Shown in pieces: positions 1 to 8,547 of a stretch of 64,000 nucleotides of DNA. Both the position numbers and the translations under genes were made by a program. Under the pieces are notes generated by a model, which saw nothing but the letters and a program-made list of their open reading frames with translations, made no database searches and was not told where the DNA came from. Positions within the stretch are counted from its first letter, which is position 1. Each line of letters begins with the position of its first letter. This DNA is from Bacillus massiliglaciei (GTDB taxonomy: Bacteria > Bacillota > Bacilli > Bacillales > DSM-1321): positions 161,549 to 225,548 of the forward strand of contig NZ_LT622356.1 of the NCBI RefSeq assembly GCF_900098925.1. The letters run 5' to 3'.

Positions 1-246
1 AAAGAGCTTTTCTGTTCGATGACCTTCTTTTCCAATCCCGGTTAAAAAGCTATCACCTCCATTCCTGCCGGAACGTAAAACATCGGCCTATTCCTGTTAC
101 CCCCCCCACTCTCTCGCATTATCCAAATTCTAACATACATTCTTCCTTGATTTGTCCTAAAATTGGATTCAGCTCCGCATTTTCCCATCAATGTTTGACG
201 GAGAAAAGCAGGATAAGAGAATGATGAATTTTACTTGATAGAAGAC

Positions 247-280
247 AAAAGGCACCCGGATGAGTGACCAGGCGCCTTTC
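247..280 (-). terminator. Rho-independent terminator of the CPBP gene
   Basis: Arms AAAGGC/GCCTTT with extra GC pairs, directly after the stop codon at 287 on the minus strand and followed by T residues. It closes the CPBP transcription unit. Confidence 0.6.
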
Positions 281-286
281 ATCTAT

Positions 287-1030
287 TTATTCGGTTAGAC
301 CCAGCATCCTCATTAAGGCGATGATCAACAGCCCGCCGATCGTCAGAACCGTATTGTTGACAGCATGGATCAACAGGACATGCCAGATGTTCCTTGTCCA
401 GAGATACATCAGATTCAGGAACAGTCCGGCAAACATGTACGGAACTGTGCCCATCACACTGCCAAAATTATAATAATGAACAAGACCGAACAGGATGGCA
501 TTCAAAAGCACAATGCATGCCTTTCTGAAAAAACCGCCCCGGAATATCTTGCCAAGCAGCGTATAGCGGAATATCGTATCCTCAATCAATGACGTCACAA
601 TAGGACCCAACGCGATGTAAAACAACAGAGCAAACATCTCAGGGCTTGCCGATAAAGGATCGATTAAAGAGGGGGCGTCTGTTTCCGCACCGTTTCCCTG
701 ATTCGGAAGGAATGAGCGAATGGCACTGATCATCACCTGCAGGACGACAGCACCGCCCAGGATTACGAGCACCGAGCGTTTCCAGGCCCGTGCAAAGCGG
801 TTCCAGTGTTTGCGGAGCATCGGGCGATACATTGCGATAAGAAAGATAAACATGATTAAGCGCACGCTTGTATCAATAATGACAGGCCAAACCGTGCCTG
901 CTGAAAAGTGCTGACTGATCAAGCCCGCAAGAAAGATAATCGGGATGAGCAGCAGGACCATAAAATCCTTCTTCTCCCAGACCTGATGTGAAAAATCTTC
1001 TATGCTGACCGATTTTATAAATGGCTTCAT
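287..1030 (-). CDS. CPBP family intramembrane metalloprotease
   Basis: A 247-residue, mostly hydrophobic protein with several predicted membrane segments. The CPBP (Abi/CAAX-protease-like) motifs are visible in the C-terminal half: IEDTIFR (normally EExxxR, so the second Glu is Asp here), then FGLVHYYN with the conserved His, and HAVNNT near the end with the last His/Asn pair. Family members are membrane-embedded glutamic-type or metal-dependent proteases, used for CAAX processing, bacteriocin maturation or self-immunity; the substrate cannot be told here. It is monocistronic, with its own terminator just downstream. The family call is secure; the E-to-D change leaves catalytic activity uncertain. 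Confidence 0.85.
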   Translation of the reverse strand: MKPFIKSVSIEDFSHQVWEKKDFMVLLLIPIIFLAGLISQHFSAGTVWPVIIDTSVRLIMFIFLIAMYRPMLRKHWNRFARAWKRSVLVILGGAVVLQVMISAIRSFLPNQGNGAETDAPSLIDPLSASPEMFALLFYIALGPIVTSLIEDTIFRYTLLGKIFRGGFFRKACIVLLNAILFGLVHYYNFGSVMGTVPYMFAGLFLNLMYLWTRNIWHVLLIHAVNNTVLTIGGLLIIALMRMLGLTE

Positions 1031-1204
1031 AGATTGCTTTAACTCCTAACCTTGATTTAATGATGATTTCATTTATATCTGACATTCGTCCCCATTTTAG
1101 CATAAAACTCGCTGCCGCTCCGTCTGTTCAGCCCAATTCCGTAAAAGAAAGCACCGAATCACCCTATTAACGAAGAAGGACAGCTTCTGACGAGAGAGGC
1201 AAAA

Positions 1205-1235
1205 GAAAAAAGCTACCCGCAAGCGGATAGCCTTT
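1205..1235 (-). terminator. Terminator of the dehydrogenase/MFS operon
   Basis: Near-perfect stem (AAGGCTA.CCGC / GCGG.TAGCTT) with a run of T on the minus strand, 14 bases after the dehydrogenase stop. Confidence 0.75.
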
Positions 1236-1248
1236 CGAATGAAATCGG

Positions 1249-2235
1249 TCACTGCTTAATACTCTGCTGCCCCTTCAGTTCCGGGACGACATTTGGCGGC
1301 TCTTCGCCGGTTACCGCCGCGACGAGGTTTTTCGCTGCAAGCAGCGCCATGGCCGACCGGGTTTGATGGGTCGCCGAACCGATATGCGGCAGCGTCACCA
1401 CATTCGGAAGCTTGAGAAGCGGATTATCCTTTGATACAGGCTCCTGCTCGAAGACATCAAGCCCGGCCGCAAGGATTTCCTTTGTTTGAAGCGCTTCGGT
1501 GAGCGCCTCCTCGTCAACCGTCTGGCCGCGGGAAGTGTTGATGAAAATCGCCGACTTCTTCATCATTCGGAACTGCTCCCGCCCCATCAGCCGCCGCGTT
1601 TCCGGCGTGAACGGAACCATCAGCAGAACGAAGTCGGACGTCTGGAGCAAATCATCGAACGGCGCATAGACAGCACCAAGCGTCCCTTCCATCTCCGGCT
1701 TCCGGCGCCGGTTATAGTACTGGATTTTCATATTGAAGCCGAGTCTCGCCCTTCTTGCAATGGCTTCGCCGATCCGGCCCATCCCGATGATGCCGAGCGT
1801 TTTGCCGTGAACGTCGACTCCGTAGAGCGGCTCCTCATCGCCCTTCTCCCATTTGCCTTCCTTGACCATCCTGTCGAGTTCCGGAACGCGGCGCGCTGCT
1901 GACAGCATGAGGGCAAGCGCCAGATCCGCAACGGTTTCATTGAGGACATCCGGCGTGTTCGTGCCGATGACGCCCCTCCGTTTCATCGCCTCGAGGTCAA
2001 AGTTATTGTAGCCGACGGAGATGTTGCTGACGGCCTTCAATTTCGGAGCATGGTCCAGGAATTCATCATCAATCCGTTCACCGGTGATCAGCAATCCATC
2101 CGCATCAGACAGGCTGCGCATCAGTTCTTCTCTCGTAATCTGCCCGTCGCCCTCCCATTTTTCATATTCGCAATGCTCTGCAATATAGGCTTCCGCTTCG
2201 GGCGGTATCGGCCTTGCTACATATACTTTCGCCAT
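1249..2235 (-). CDS. D-glycerate/2-hydroxyacid dehydrogenase (GyaR/GhrB-like)
   Basis: A 328-residue D-isomer-specific 2-hydroxyacid dehydrogenase, the usual length for glyoxylate/hydroxypyruvate reductases. The Rossmann motif LGIIGMGRIGEAIARR lies near residues 145-160. The catalytic residues are present in order: Arg in INTSRGQ, Glu in LDVFEQEP and His in LPHIGSATH. It should interconvert glyoxylate/hydroxypyruvate and glycolate/D-glycerate with NAD(P)H. It follows an ACS-family carboxylate transporter by 23 bases, so the two are very likely co-transcribed for use of a sugar acid or glycerate. Exact substrate is inference; the reductase class is clear. Confidence 0.9.
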   Translation of the reverse strand: MAKVYVARPIPPEAEAYIAEHCEYEKWEGDGQITREELMRSLSDADGLLITGERIDDEFLDHAPKLKAVSNISVGYNNFDLEAMKRRGVIGTNTPDVLNETVADLALALMLSAARRVPELDRMVKEGKWEKGDEEPLYGVDVHGKTLGIIGMGRIGEAIARRARLGFNMKIQYYNRRRKPEMEGTLGAVYAPFDDLLQTSDFVLLMVPFTPETRRLMGREQFRMMKKSAIFINTSRGQTVDEEALTEALQTKEILAAGLDVFEQEPVSKDNPLLKLPNVVTLPHIGSATHQTRSAMALLAAKNLVAAVTGEEPPNVVPELKGQQSIKQ

Positions 2236-2258
2236 GAATGAATTCCCCCTTCATCACA

Positions 2259-3566
2259 CTATTCTTCTTTAATCGGATCTTTTACAATAAACCAATAACA
2301 GATGGCCGCACCCCCTGCAATGAGACCGCCGGAGATAAAGGCCAGCGAGTAGGAGCCCGTAGCATCCACAATCAGCCCTGCGACAACCGGAGAGAATGCC
2401 CCTCCGAAATACCCTCCGAAGTTCTGAATAGCCCCGACAGAAGCGACCATCGAAGGCGGTGCGATATCACCCGCAAGCGCCCAGGCACTTCCGGTAATCG
2501 ATGAAATAAAGCAGAGGGCAAGTGTCAAAAGAGCGATGGTGATGGCAAGACCTTTCACGAGCGGCACAGCACAGACCACAATGGTCGTCATAATGGCGGC
2601 GACACTGATCAGGATCCGCTTCGCTTTTACCGGCGTCGTCTTCCCGGTATCCACCCATTTCTTCGTCAGATACCCTCCGAAAATATTTCCGAAAATCCCG
2701 CCGAGCCACGGAATCCCTGCATAGATGCCCATTTCCGTCAGGGAGACATGGTGGACATCAACCAGGTACAGCGGCAGGAAGACAAGGAAGATGTTCCAAA
2801 TCCAGATCGTACAGAAAAAGCCGAGGATCATCCCCCACATGCTGCGGTATTTAAATAAGGCGCCCCACTTGATCTTGGACGACTGGATGCCCTGCTCGGC
2901 CCCGCCGCCTTCCGATTTGATGTAGTCGAACTCTTCCTTCGTGAGCCGCTTGCTTTGTTCCGGATTTTTATAAAAAATCATGAATCCAATCGCAAAAATG
3001 ATGCCCATCAGGCCGGTAATATAAAACAGCGCCCTCCAGCCAAACGTCACCATGATGAACACAAGCAGCGGCGGCGCAAGAGCCGGACCCCATTTGGACG
3101 AAGAATCCCAAATACCGGTCGCCAGGCCTCTCTCCTTCTTCGGGAACCAGTTGGCGGTGATTTTCGCCATCGTCGGAAAACACGGCGCTTCCCCCACACC
3201 AAGCAGAATCCGGGCGGCAATAAAGGAGCCCATCTTATGGACCGCCCCCGTCAGCATGGTCGCTCCGCTCCACCAAATTAATGCGATGGTATACACTTTT
3301 TTCGTTCCAAACCGGTCGATCAGCCAGCCTGCGGGCAGCTGCATCAGCGCGTAGCTCCAAGAAAAGAAAGTGCCGAGAAGACCGATTTGCGTAACGGTCA
3401 GGCCGAGCTCCTTCATCATTTCCGGTGCAGCAATGGACAGGTTGGCCCGGTCGAGATAATTGATGATTCCCCCGATCAGGAGCCAGATCACGACCGTCCA
3501 GCGAAACTTGCGAGCAATGTTCAGCGGTTTCCCTTGCTTTGTTTCAATTCTTGCTTCCATTCCCAT
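2259..3566 (-). CDS. MFS transporter, anion:cation symporter (GudP/ExuT-like) family
   Basis: A 435-residue, 12-segment major facilitator. The N-terminal block GGIINYLDRANLSIAAP is typical of the ACS family that imports hexuronates, glucarate/galactarate or glycerate. The loop motif DRFGTKK is seen after the second helix pair. It is the first gene of a two-gene operon with a 2-hydroxyacid dehydrogenase, which argues for a sugar-acid or hydroxy-acid substrate. A cre-like site lies about 30 bases upstream of the start, so carbon catabolite repression by CcpA is likely. Specificity cannot be set from sequence. Confidence 0.88.
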   Translation of the reverse strand: MGMEARIETKQGKPLNIARKFRWTVVIWLLIGGIINYLDRANLSIAAPEMMKELGLTVTQIGLLGTFFSWSYALMQLPAGWLIDRFGTKKVYTIALIWWSGATMLTGAVHKMGSFIAARILLGVGEAPCFPTMAKITANWFPKKERGLATGIWDSSSKWGPALAPPLLVFIMVTFGWRALFYITGLMGIIFAIGFMIFYKNPEQSKRLTKEEFDYIKSEGGGAEQGIQSSKIKWGALFKYRSMWGMILGFFCTIWIWNIFLVFLPLYLVDVHHVSLTEMGIYAGIPWLGGIFGNIFGGYLTKKWVDTGKTTPVKAKRILISVAAIMTTIVVCAVPLVKGLAITIALLTLALCFISSITGSAWALAGDIAPPSMVASVGAIQNFGGYFGGAFSPVVAGLIVDATGSYSLAFISGGLIAGGAAICYWFIVKDPIKEE

Positions 3567-3596
3567 TTCCCTCCTTCATTCGATAAAACGCCAAAA

Positions 3597-3610
3597 TGAC
3601 AACGCTTACA
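3597..3610. promoter_or_regulatory. cre-like CcpA site upstream of the MFS gene
   Basis: TGACAACGCTTACA matches the Bacillus cre consensus TGWAANCGNTNWCA at all but one fixed position. It lies in the leader of the transporter/dehydrogenase operon, where CcpA binding would block transcription. Confidence 0.6.
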
Positions 3611-3693
3611 AATTGCACATCTGTGAAAACAAGGAGGCATATCCGATGAGTTTGATAATATAAAACCAGGTTTTAACATTTATGTAAAAATAT

Positions 3694-3706
3694 TATGTGG
3701 TACATA
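3694..3706. promoter_or_regulatory. Short palindrome, possible GntR-type operator
   Basis: TATGTGGTACATA is a perfect inverted repeat (arms TATGT/ACATA, spacer GGT) about 130 bases upstream of the MFS start. GntR-type regulators often bind such sites; no regulator gene is adjacent in the window, so this is a weak call. Confidence 0.3.
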
Positions 3707-3770
3707 TCGTATTATGCCGGCTGCCCTCTGTCAATCTGCATTTTCGTTTTAGGAAAATGGTCCCGCACAT

Positions 3771-3798
3771 AAAAAAGGGCGCCGCAGCAGGCACCCTT
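3771..3798 (-). terminator. Terminator of the MEDS-domain gene
   Basis: Stem AAGGG.GCC/GGC.CCCTT followed by a run of T on the minus strand, 13 bases after the stop of the MEDS-domain gene. Confidence 0.7.
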
Positions 3799-3810
3799 CC
3801 AAGAGAAACA

Positions 3811-4380
3811 TCAGGACCGCAGACGGTTTGTCAGCGGCGTGATTTTTTCATCCGTCAGCATGATGTCATGGCATCTCTTCAGCACGTTCAGAATGGACTC
3901 CGTAGTCCGCTTGGCGCTGTACGCACAAACCGAAATCAAGCCTTTTTCCCTGATAATTTGATCCACTTCTCTTTCGTATTGCCCGATGAGCTCAGTGAAT
4001 TCCTGTTCGTCCCCCCACTCAACCAGCCCCCATGTGCTGAGGGAAAAACCAGCTTTCAATAACGGCTCAATTTCATTCAGGAAATATCTCAGAACTGTCT
4101 GTGGATGAAAATTCCCATGTGAATAGTAAAAATCATAATTATTGGTGACATGCAGCTTCGCAAATTCATCCTCGCTCAGCTTCTCCTTCAATTGCTGTTT
4201 GATTTTTATCATATGCCGGTCATTTTCCAGCAGCACCACATGACGTCCGTCTTTTATCGCTGTAACAATGTAGGAAACAGCAAGATCAATGTAGCTTTCT
4301 TCACTCTTATAGTGATAAAAGATATGGCAGCTGTCTTCTTTATCTATTTTGTTAATCAATCGATTGATTAAATTAGGCAT
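3811..4380 (-). CDS. MEDS domain-containing protein (DcmR-like sensory domain)
   Basis: A 189-residue soluble protein. The region around residues 15-75 (CHIFYHYKSEESYIDLAV, then GRHVVLLENDRH) looks like the MEDS domain, which in methanogens and Firmicutes is thought to sense small hydrocarbon-like ligands and is found alone or joined to kinases and regulators. No DNA-binding or kinase domain is attached here, so it is a stand-alone single-domain protein. No operon partner: the next genes are separated by promoter-sized gaps. Function is unknown beyond the domain call. Confidence 0.7.
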   Translation of the reverse strand: MPNLINRLINKIDKEDSCHIFYHYKSEESYIDLAVSYIVTAIKDGRHVVLLENDRHMIKIKQQLKEKLSEDEFAKLHVTNNYDFYYSHGNFHPQTVLRYFLNEIEPLLKAGFSLSTWGLVEWGDEQEFTELIGQYEREVDQIIREKGLISVCAYSAKRTTESILNVLKRCHDIMLTDEKITPLTNRLRS

Positions 4381-4503
4381 AAGCAGACTCCTTCAACAAA
4401 TTGGTCATGCGTTCGCATAACTCCAGAGTATTCATTACCCTATTCTATGGCACGGCAAAACCTTTCGTCAAACTTAGGATATATGCCGGTTCATTAGGTC
4501 CTT

Positions 4504-4935
4504 TTACTCTTCTGTATTTTCATCTTGACGATCCGTTCTTAATTTATAGATATACAGGATTGGAACGAGACCGCAAATCAATACGATACCCCCTGTGATG
4601 ACCCCATTCATTACCGTAAAGCCACCCGTGCGTGAAACAAAATAGCCGATAACCGCTGAAACCAAAAGAAGCCCAATCAGGGAAGCAGTCAGCCTTTTTT
4701 GTGGATGGACAGTTTTTTCGTAATCTACACTGCTATTCATGGATAAATAGGCAGAAACGACGGTCGTGATGATAAACACAAGCCAGAGAGGATTTTCCCT
4801 CATTCCGTCGATTCCTTTGGTTGCATAGTCATATCCTAAAATTCCAAGAATGCCGACCGTTTGGATGATGTAGGCAATGCGGATATTTTTTAAATTTTGC
4901 ACAACTAAACGTTCATCGGTCACTTTTTTAATCAT
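4504..4935 (-). CDS. Four-helix membrane protein paired with an XRE regulator
   Basis: A 143-residue protein with about four predicted membrane segments (IAYIIQTVGILGILGYDY, LWLVFIITTVVSAYLS, LIGLLLVSAVIGYFV, VITGGIVLICGLVPILYI). The start is two bases after the stop of the XRE regulator, so the two form an operon. Pairs of a tiny XRE regulator and a small membrane protein of this type are common in Bacillaceae, but I know of no assigned function. No catalytic motif seen. Confidence 0.8.
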   Translation of the reverse strand: MIKKVTDERLVVQNLKNIRIAYIIQTVGILGILGYDYATKGIDGMRENPLWLVFIITTVVSAYLSMNSSVDYEKTVHPQKRLTASLIGLLLVSAVIGYFVSRTGGFTVMNGVITGGIVLICGLVPILYIYKLRTDRQDENTEE

Positions 4936-4937
4936 CC

Positions 4938-5138
4938 TTACCCCTCCTTTTCCTGCCAGAATACTTCATCTAATGTTTTATTAACGGCATAACAAACCTC
5001 CAGGCATAGTTTTAGCGATGGATTATATTTCCCCTTCTCAATCAAACTGATCGTTTGGCGGGTAACCCCGATCTTTTCCGCGAGCTGCTGCTGTGTCAGT
5101 CCCGCCTGAACCCGGGCGATTTTCACGTTATTCTTCAA
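4938..5138 (-). CDS. Small XRE-family HTH regulator (YozG-like)
   Basis: The 66-residue version begins at a TTG at 5138, preceded eight bases upstream by GAGGGG; an ATG at 5189 gives 83 residues but lacks such a site and adds a tail foreign to the family. The HTH is plain: KIARVQAGLTQQQLAEKIGV, followed by TRQTISLIEKGKYNPSLKLC, ending in LDEVFW, the typical end of this regulator group. It probably represses its own operon with the downstream membrane protein. AT-rich DNA (runs of ATAT) immediately upstream may hold the operator. Confidence 0.88.
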   Translation of the reverse strand: MKNNVKIARVQAGLTQQQLAEKIGVTRQTISLIEKGKYNPSLKLCLEVCYAVNKTLDEVFWQEKEG

Positions 5139-5297
5139 ATATGATATCCCCTCTCCATCCAACTGTAACATATATATTCCATAATTCAATATATATATTA
5201 CATTATAAAGAGAGCAAAATCTCGCTTCTTCCCCTCATTCCGTTTATTTCGTCTCTATATATAAGCGTTTCAAGAACAAAAAATTTCCATTATCTGT

Positions 5298-5303
5298 TAT
5301 AAT
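5298..5303 (+). promoter_or_regulatory. Extended -10 promoter for the SDR gene
   Basis: TATAAT preceded by TGT makes an extended -10 element; the -35 is poor. It lies about 130 bases upstream of the SDR start and just upstream of a small candidate leader ORF. Confidence 0.5.
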
Positions 5304-5336
5304 AGACCCGTCTCCATTTGAACGGAGGACACACCA

Positions 5337-5393
5337 TTGTCTCAACAGCATTCTTGCCGGCGTTTAGGGATGAAGGCCGGGAAAAGAAAATGA
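5337..5393 (+). CDS. Candidate 18-residue basic leader ORF
   Basis: TTG start eight bases after GGAGG, reading [18 protein letters not shown] then stop. It lies between the extended -10 promoter and the SDR start and is rich in Arg/Lys. It may be a leader peptide, or chance. Confidence 0.25.
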   Translation: MSQQHSCRRLGMKAGKRK

Positions 5394-5436
5394 TCATAGT
5401 GTCAGATTATTATTTTTTCAAAAAAGGAGAATGATT

Positions 5437-6210
5437 ATGAGCAAAGTAGCGATCGTTACCGGTTCTGCCGGCGGATTAGGGAAAGGCATTGCTGAGAGGT
5501 TGTGTCAGGACGGCTTTCATGTTGTGCTTCATGATATAAATGAAGCGTTACTTAACGAAACAGTTTCCGAATTCAAAGAAAAAGACTTTTCTGTAATCGG
5601 TGTCAGAGGAGATGCATCTAAACGGGAGGACCAATTTTCCTTAGTCCAGGAAGCAGTCGATGCATTTGGCCATTTAGATGTTTTCGTCAATAATGCAGGT
5701 GTCGAATCTGTTGCTCCATTTTTGGAAATCACCGAAGAACAGCTTACTCAACTTTTCAGCATTAACGTAAATGGGGTGGTATTTGGAACCCAGGCTGCCG
5801 CAGCGCAATACATGAAACAAAAAACAAAGGGCAAAATCATTAATGCATGCAGTATAGCAGGCCATGAGTCCTATGAAATGCTTGGCACATACTCCGCTAC
5901 CAAGCATGCGGTGAGATCCTTTACACACTCATCTGCGAAAGAACTGGCCCCCCATAAAATAACAGTCAATGCTTATTGCCCCGGTGTGGCGAAGACAAAA
6001 ATGTGGGACAGAATTGATGAAGAAATGGTGAAACACAGCGATCATTTAAAACCAGGAGAAGCGTTTGAAGAGTTTTCTTCAGGAATTGCCCTTAAACGAT
6101 ATCAGGTCCCCGAGGATGTCGCTAACTTAGTTTCCTTCTTAGCTTCTGATGATTCAGATTATATAACGGGTCAAGCAATCATAACGGATGGCGGTCTTGT
6201 TTATCGATGA
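5437..6210 (+). CDS. Short-chain dehydrogenase/reductase, acetoin (diacetyl) reductase-like
   Basis: A 257-residue classical SDR. The cofactor motif is [12 protein letters not shown], the structural motif NNAG, and the catalytic set Ser (ACSIAG), Tyr and Lys (YSATKHA). The end [16 protein letters not shown] is typical of (S)-acetoin-forming diacetyl reductases and related butanediol dehydrogenases. ATG at 5437 is preferred to ATG at 5431 because AGGAG sits seven bases upstream of the former and abuts the latter. SDR membership is certain; the acetoin substrate is an inference from overall likeness. Confidence 0.85.
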   Translation: MSKVAIVTGSAGGLGKGIAERLCQDGFHVVLHDINEALLNETVSEFKEKDFSVIGVRGDASKREDQFSLVQEAVDAFGHLDVFVNNAGVESVAPFLEITEEQLTQLFSINVNGVVFGTQAAAAQYMKQKTKGKIINACSIAGHESYEMLGTYSATKHAVRSFTHSSAKELAPHKITVNAYCPGVAKTKMWDRIDEEMVKHSDHLKPGEAFEEFSSGIALKRYQVPEDVANLVSFLASDDSDYITGQAIITDGGLVYR

Positions 6211-6228
6211 TGAGCGGGAATCCGCCAA

Positions 6229-6258
6229 GGAAGGACCTCCTTCACAGGAGGCCCTTTT
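6229..6258. terminator. Bidirectional terminator between SDR and amiB-like gene
   Basis: Stem AAGG..CTCC / GGAG..CCTT with T residues on both strands, placed between two convergent genes. Confidence 0.7.
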
Positions 6259-7330
6259 AGTTTGCCTGCAGTTCCCGGTCAAGACCCTTTGCCCATACAA
6301 GGCCTTCCTTTTCCGCTGTCACCTGAAGACAGCCTATTCCCTCCGAATCTTGCAGCAGCCGGGCCACCGGTATTTCAATAAATTGGCGAATGGCTCTCTT
6401 GACGGACCTCGCCCCATATTGCCGGCTGAATCCCTTTTCAATCAGATAGGTCTTTGCGCTCTCATCGAGTTCAATCTGAATCCCATGCTTTCTCAGCCGT
6501 CCATTCAGCCCTGAAATCTGCTTATCGATAATAGAAAGTCCAATATCGCCCTGTAAATCTTTAAAAATGCATATGTCATCAATCCGGTTCAAAAACTCCG
6601 GCGTGTATTTCTTTTCCAGTTCGGTCTGAATCAAACTTTCCAGCTCCTCCTCCCGAATTCCGGGCTTCAGCTGCTGTTTCAGACGCTTCCAAGGCGATTT
6701 CTTTTCTTTTGAGAAAAAGTCAGACACTTGTCTGGAGCCGAGATTGCTCGTCATGAAAATCAGTGAATTTCTGAAATCGATGGTTCTCCCACCCGATGAG
6801 ACAACTAATTTTCCATTATCGAAAATATTGAGCAGCGTTTGAATCACACCATCATCCGCTTTTTCCATTTCATCAAATAAAACAATTCCCGGTTTGCTGA
6901 AAGAGCCGGCGATCTTTTCTTCGTCAAACAATGTGTGCCCTTCTTTGCTCCCCACATAGCCGGGCGGCGCCCCGGTAATGGCAGCTGCATAATGCTCCTG
7001 TGTCAAAGTGTTCATGTCGATTCGGCAAAAGCGGTCCTTCTCGCCATAAATCGCTTCTGAGAGTATTCGGATGGTCTCCGTTTTTCCGACGCCGGTAGGA
7101 CCGAGAAACATGGCCACATACAGCGGACGGTCCGGTTCAGAGATATCCGCATGCACAAGGTTCAGCATCCCTTCCAGACGTTCCAGCACCTCTTCCTGTC
7201 CGAAGATGGCTCGTTTTAAGCTCCCCATCACTTCTTCTGGATCAAAGGTATAGCGGGAAAGTGTTTTTCTTTGTCCTTCCCCTTCCTGCCGGTTTCGATA
7301 GTCATTCAGTTTGTCATTCACAAAGGGCAT
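6257..7330 (-). CDS. Single-module ClpB/ClpA-like AAA+ ATPase (AmiB-like)
   Basis: 357 residues, one AAA+ module of the ClpA/ClpB second-domain type with its small C-terminal domain. Walker A is GPTGVGKTE, Walker B is IVLFDEMEKA, sensor-1 is FMTSNLGS, and the sensor-2 region is YGARSVKRAI. No N-domain, M-domain or ClpP-binding loop is apparent. It is downstream of the amidase gene on the same strand. In Pseudomonas aeruginosa the ami operon has the order amiE-amiB, with AmiB a ClpA/B-related ATPase of similar size, so this is very likely the same partner, perhaps an amidase-specific chaperone. ATG at 7330 touches its AAGGAG; GTG at 7321 has better spacing and may be the true start. Confidence 0.88.
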   Translation of the reverse strand: MPFVNDKLNDYRNRQEGEGQRKTLSRYTFDPEEVMGSLKRAIFGQEEVLERLEGMLNLVHADISEPDRPLYVAMFLGPTGVGKTETIRILSEAIYGEKDRFCRIDMNTLTQEHYAAAITGAPPGYVGSKEGHTLFDEEKIAGSFSKPGIVLFDEMEKADDGVIQTLLNIFDNGKLVVSSGGRTIDFRNSLIFMTSNLGSRQVSDFFSKEKKSPWKRLKQQLKPGIREEELESLIQTELEKKYTPEFLNRIDDICIFKDLQGDIGLSIIDKQISGLNGRLRKHGIQIELDESAKTYLIEKGFSRQYGARSVKRAIRQFIEIPVARLLQDSEGIGCLQVTAEKEGLVWAKGLDRELQAN

Positions 7331-7362
7331 CTCCTTTTCCCCTTTCCTATATAAATAAATGA

Positions 7363-7384
7363 AACCGGGAACTTGTCCCGGCTT
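7363..7384 (-). terminator. Intercistronic hairpin between amiE and the AAA+ gene
   Basis: On the minus strand, AAGCCGGGA / TCCCGGTTT with a loop of about four bases, followed by a broken T tract. It would let only part of the amiE transcripts continue into the AAA+ gene, giving more amidase than ATPase. Confidence 0.55.
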
Positions 7385-7393
7385 CTATGTCTG

Positions 7394-8443
7394 TTATTTT
7401 ACGCCGGCTTCCTTTTCCAGCTCTTCATGCGGGATTCCTTCAATCGGGCATTCCGCCGTACCGGCATGTTTCCGAGTAAGAGCTTCCACGTTTTCTCTCG
7501 CCTTCTCCGCATCGAGCACCCATGTCCGGTAAAAGTCAAACGGACAGTCGGCCACACCTTTATCTCCGTCACCTGACTGAATAGTTCCCGTATAGCCCCG
7601 GTGGAGCAGCTTGAACAAATGATTCTGCGACTGCCAATTTTTCCGTGCATCCCGAATCTGGGAGACTGACAGTTCTGCATACTGGATGCCATACTCCTCA
7701 GTGCCGCATTCACCCAATGTGCTTCCGTCAAAACCGACAATACTGGAATGGCCGAAATAGGAATAAACTCCGTCAAAACCAGTCGCATTGGCTACAGCAA
7801 CGTAGGAGGTATTCATCCAGGCCATCGTCTTCGCCACCATGATCTGCTGCTCTTTCGACGGATACATGTAGCCTTGGCAACGGACAATCAGCTCTGCACC
7901 CTTCATCGCACAGTCCCTCCAGATTTCGGGATAGTTGCCGTCATCACAGATGATCAGGCTGACCTTCATCCCTTTCGGACCTTCGACCACATGTGTCGTG
8001 TCGCCCGGATACCAAGGTTCAATTGGATTCCACGGCAGGATCTTTCGGTACTTCTGCACAATTTCCCCCTGGTTGTTAATTAAGACGAGTGTATTATAAG
8101 GCGTTTTATTCGGATGGTCCTCATGCTGCTCACCGGTAATGGAGAAGACTCCCCATACGTTGGCTCTTTTGCAGGCCGCTGAAAAGATCTCTGTCTCAGG
8201 TCCCGGAATGGTTGTGGCTGTATCGTACATTTCCTGCTCATCATACATAATTCCCTGTGTACTGTATTCCGGAAAAATGACAAGGTCCATGCCAGGAAGT
8301 CCTGTCTTCATCCCCTCCAGCATGCTGGCAATGTTATGGCAGTTCTTCATGACATCCTCTTTCGTATGTAACCGGGGCATCTTATAATTGACAACCGCTA
8401 CCCCCACCGTATCGTTACTGCTGCTGATATCTCCATGTCTCAT
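7394..8443 (-). CDS. amiE: Aliphatic amidase
   Basis: A 349-residue nitrilase-superfamily amidase (EC 3.5.1.4), which hydrolyses short aliphatic amides such as acetamide to acid plus ammonia. The catalytic triad is visible in order: Glu in [10 protein letters not shown], Lys in YRKILPWNP, Cys in [10 protein letters not shown]. Start, length and the N-terminal MRHGDISSS block agree with characterised Pseudomonas and Geobacillus AmiE. ATG at 8443 is chosen over the upstream frame opening at 8563 because GGAGAGGAG lies just before it and homologues begin there. A sigma-54-type promoter lies about 60-75 bases upstream, and the divergent gene encodes a sigma-54 activator with an amide-sensor-like domain. 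Confidence 0.96.
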   Translation of the reverse strand: MRHGDISSSNDTVGVAVVNYKMPRLHTKEDVMKNCHNIASMLEGMKTGLPGMDLVIFPEYSTQGIMYDEQEMYDTATTIPGPETEIFSAACKRANVWGVFSITGEQHEDHPNKTPYNTLVLINNQGEIVQKYRKILPWNPIEPWYPGDTTHVVEGPKGMKVSLIICDDGNYPEIWRDCAMKGAELIVRCQGYMYPSKEQQIMVAKTMAWMNTSYVAVANATGFDGVYSYFGHSSIVGFDGSTLGECGTEEYGIQYAELSVSQIRDARKNWQSQNHLFKLLHRGYTGTIQSGDGDKGVADCPFDFYRTWVLDAEKARENVEALTRKHAGTAECPIEGIPHEELEKEAGVK

Positions 8444-8503
8444 TTCACATTCTCCTCTCCGCTTCCGTATTTTCGCAAAAGACTTTTGCTGCAAGAAAGA
8501 AAA

Positions 8504-8520
8504 TGCAAGTTCTATGCCAA
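8504..8520 (-). promoter_or_regulatory. Sigma-54 (-24/-12) promoter of amiE
   Basis: On the minus strand the sequence is TTGGCATAGAACTTGCA. It matches the TGGCAC-N5-TTGCW consensus with the required GG and GC dinucleotides exactly ten bases apart. The predicted transcript start is near 8493, leaving a leader of about 50 bases before the amiE ATG. The divergently encoded regulator carries the sigma-54-contacting GAFTGA loop, which supports the call. Confidence 0.82.
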
Positions 8521-8547
8521 CCGCATAAAATGAGGAATCCCGCAGAA

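Noticed and set aside
1..60. GGAGGTGAT on the minus strand at 60-52 followed by an open frame running off the left edge (TTG at 35)
   Set aside because: The Shine-Dalgarno is about 20 bases from the nearest usable start and the frame shows only 11 codons, so a gene cannot be supported.
5240..5290. Possible cre site (TATAAGCGTTTCAA) upstream of the SDR gene
   Set aside because: Three mismatches at conserved cre positions.
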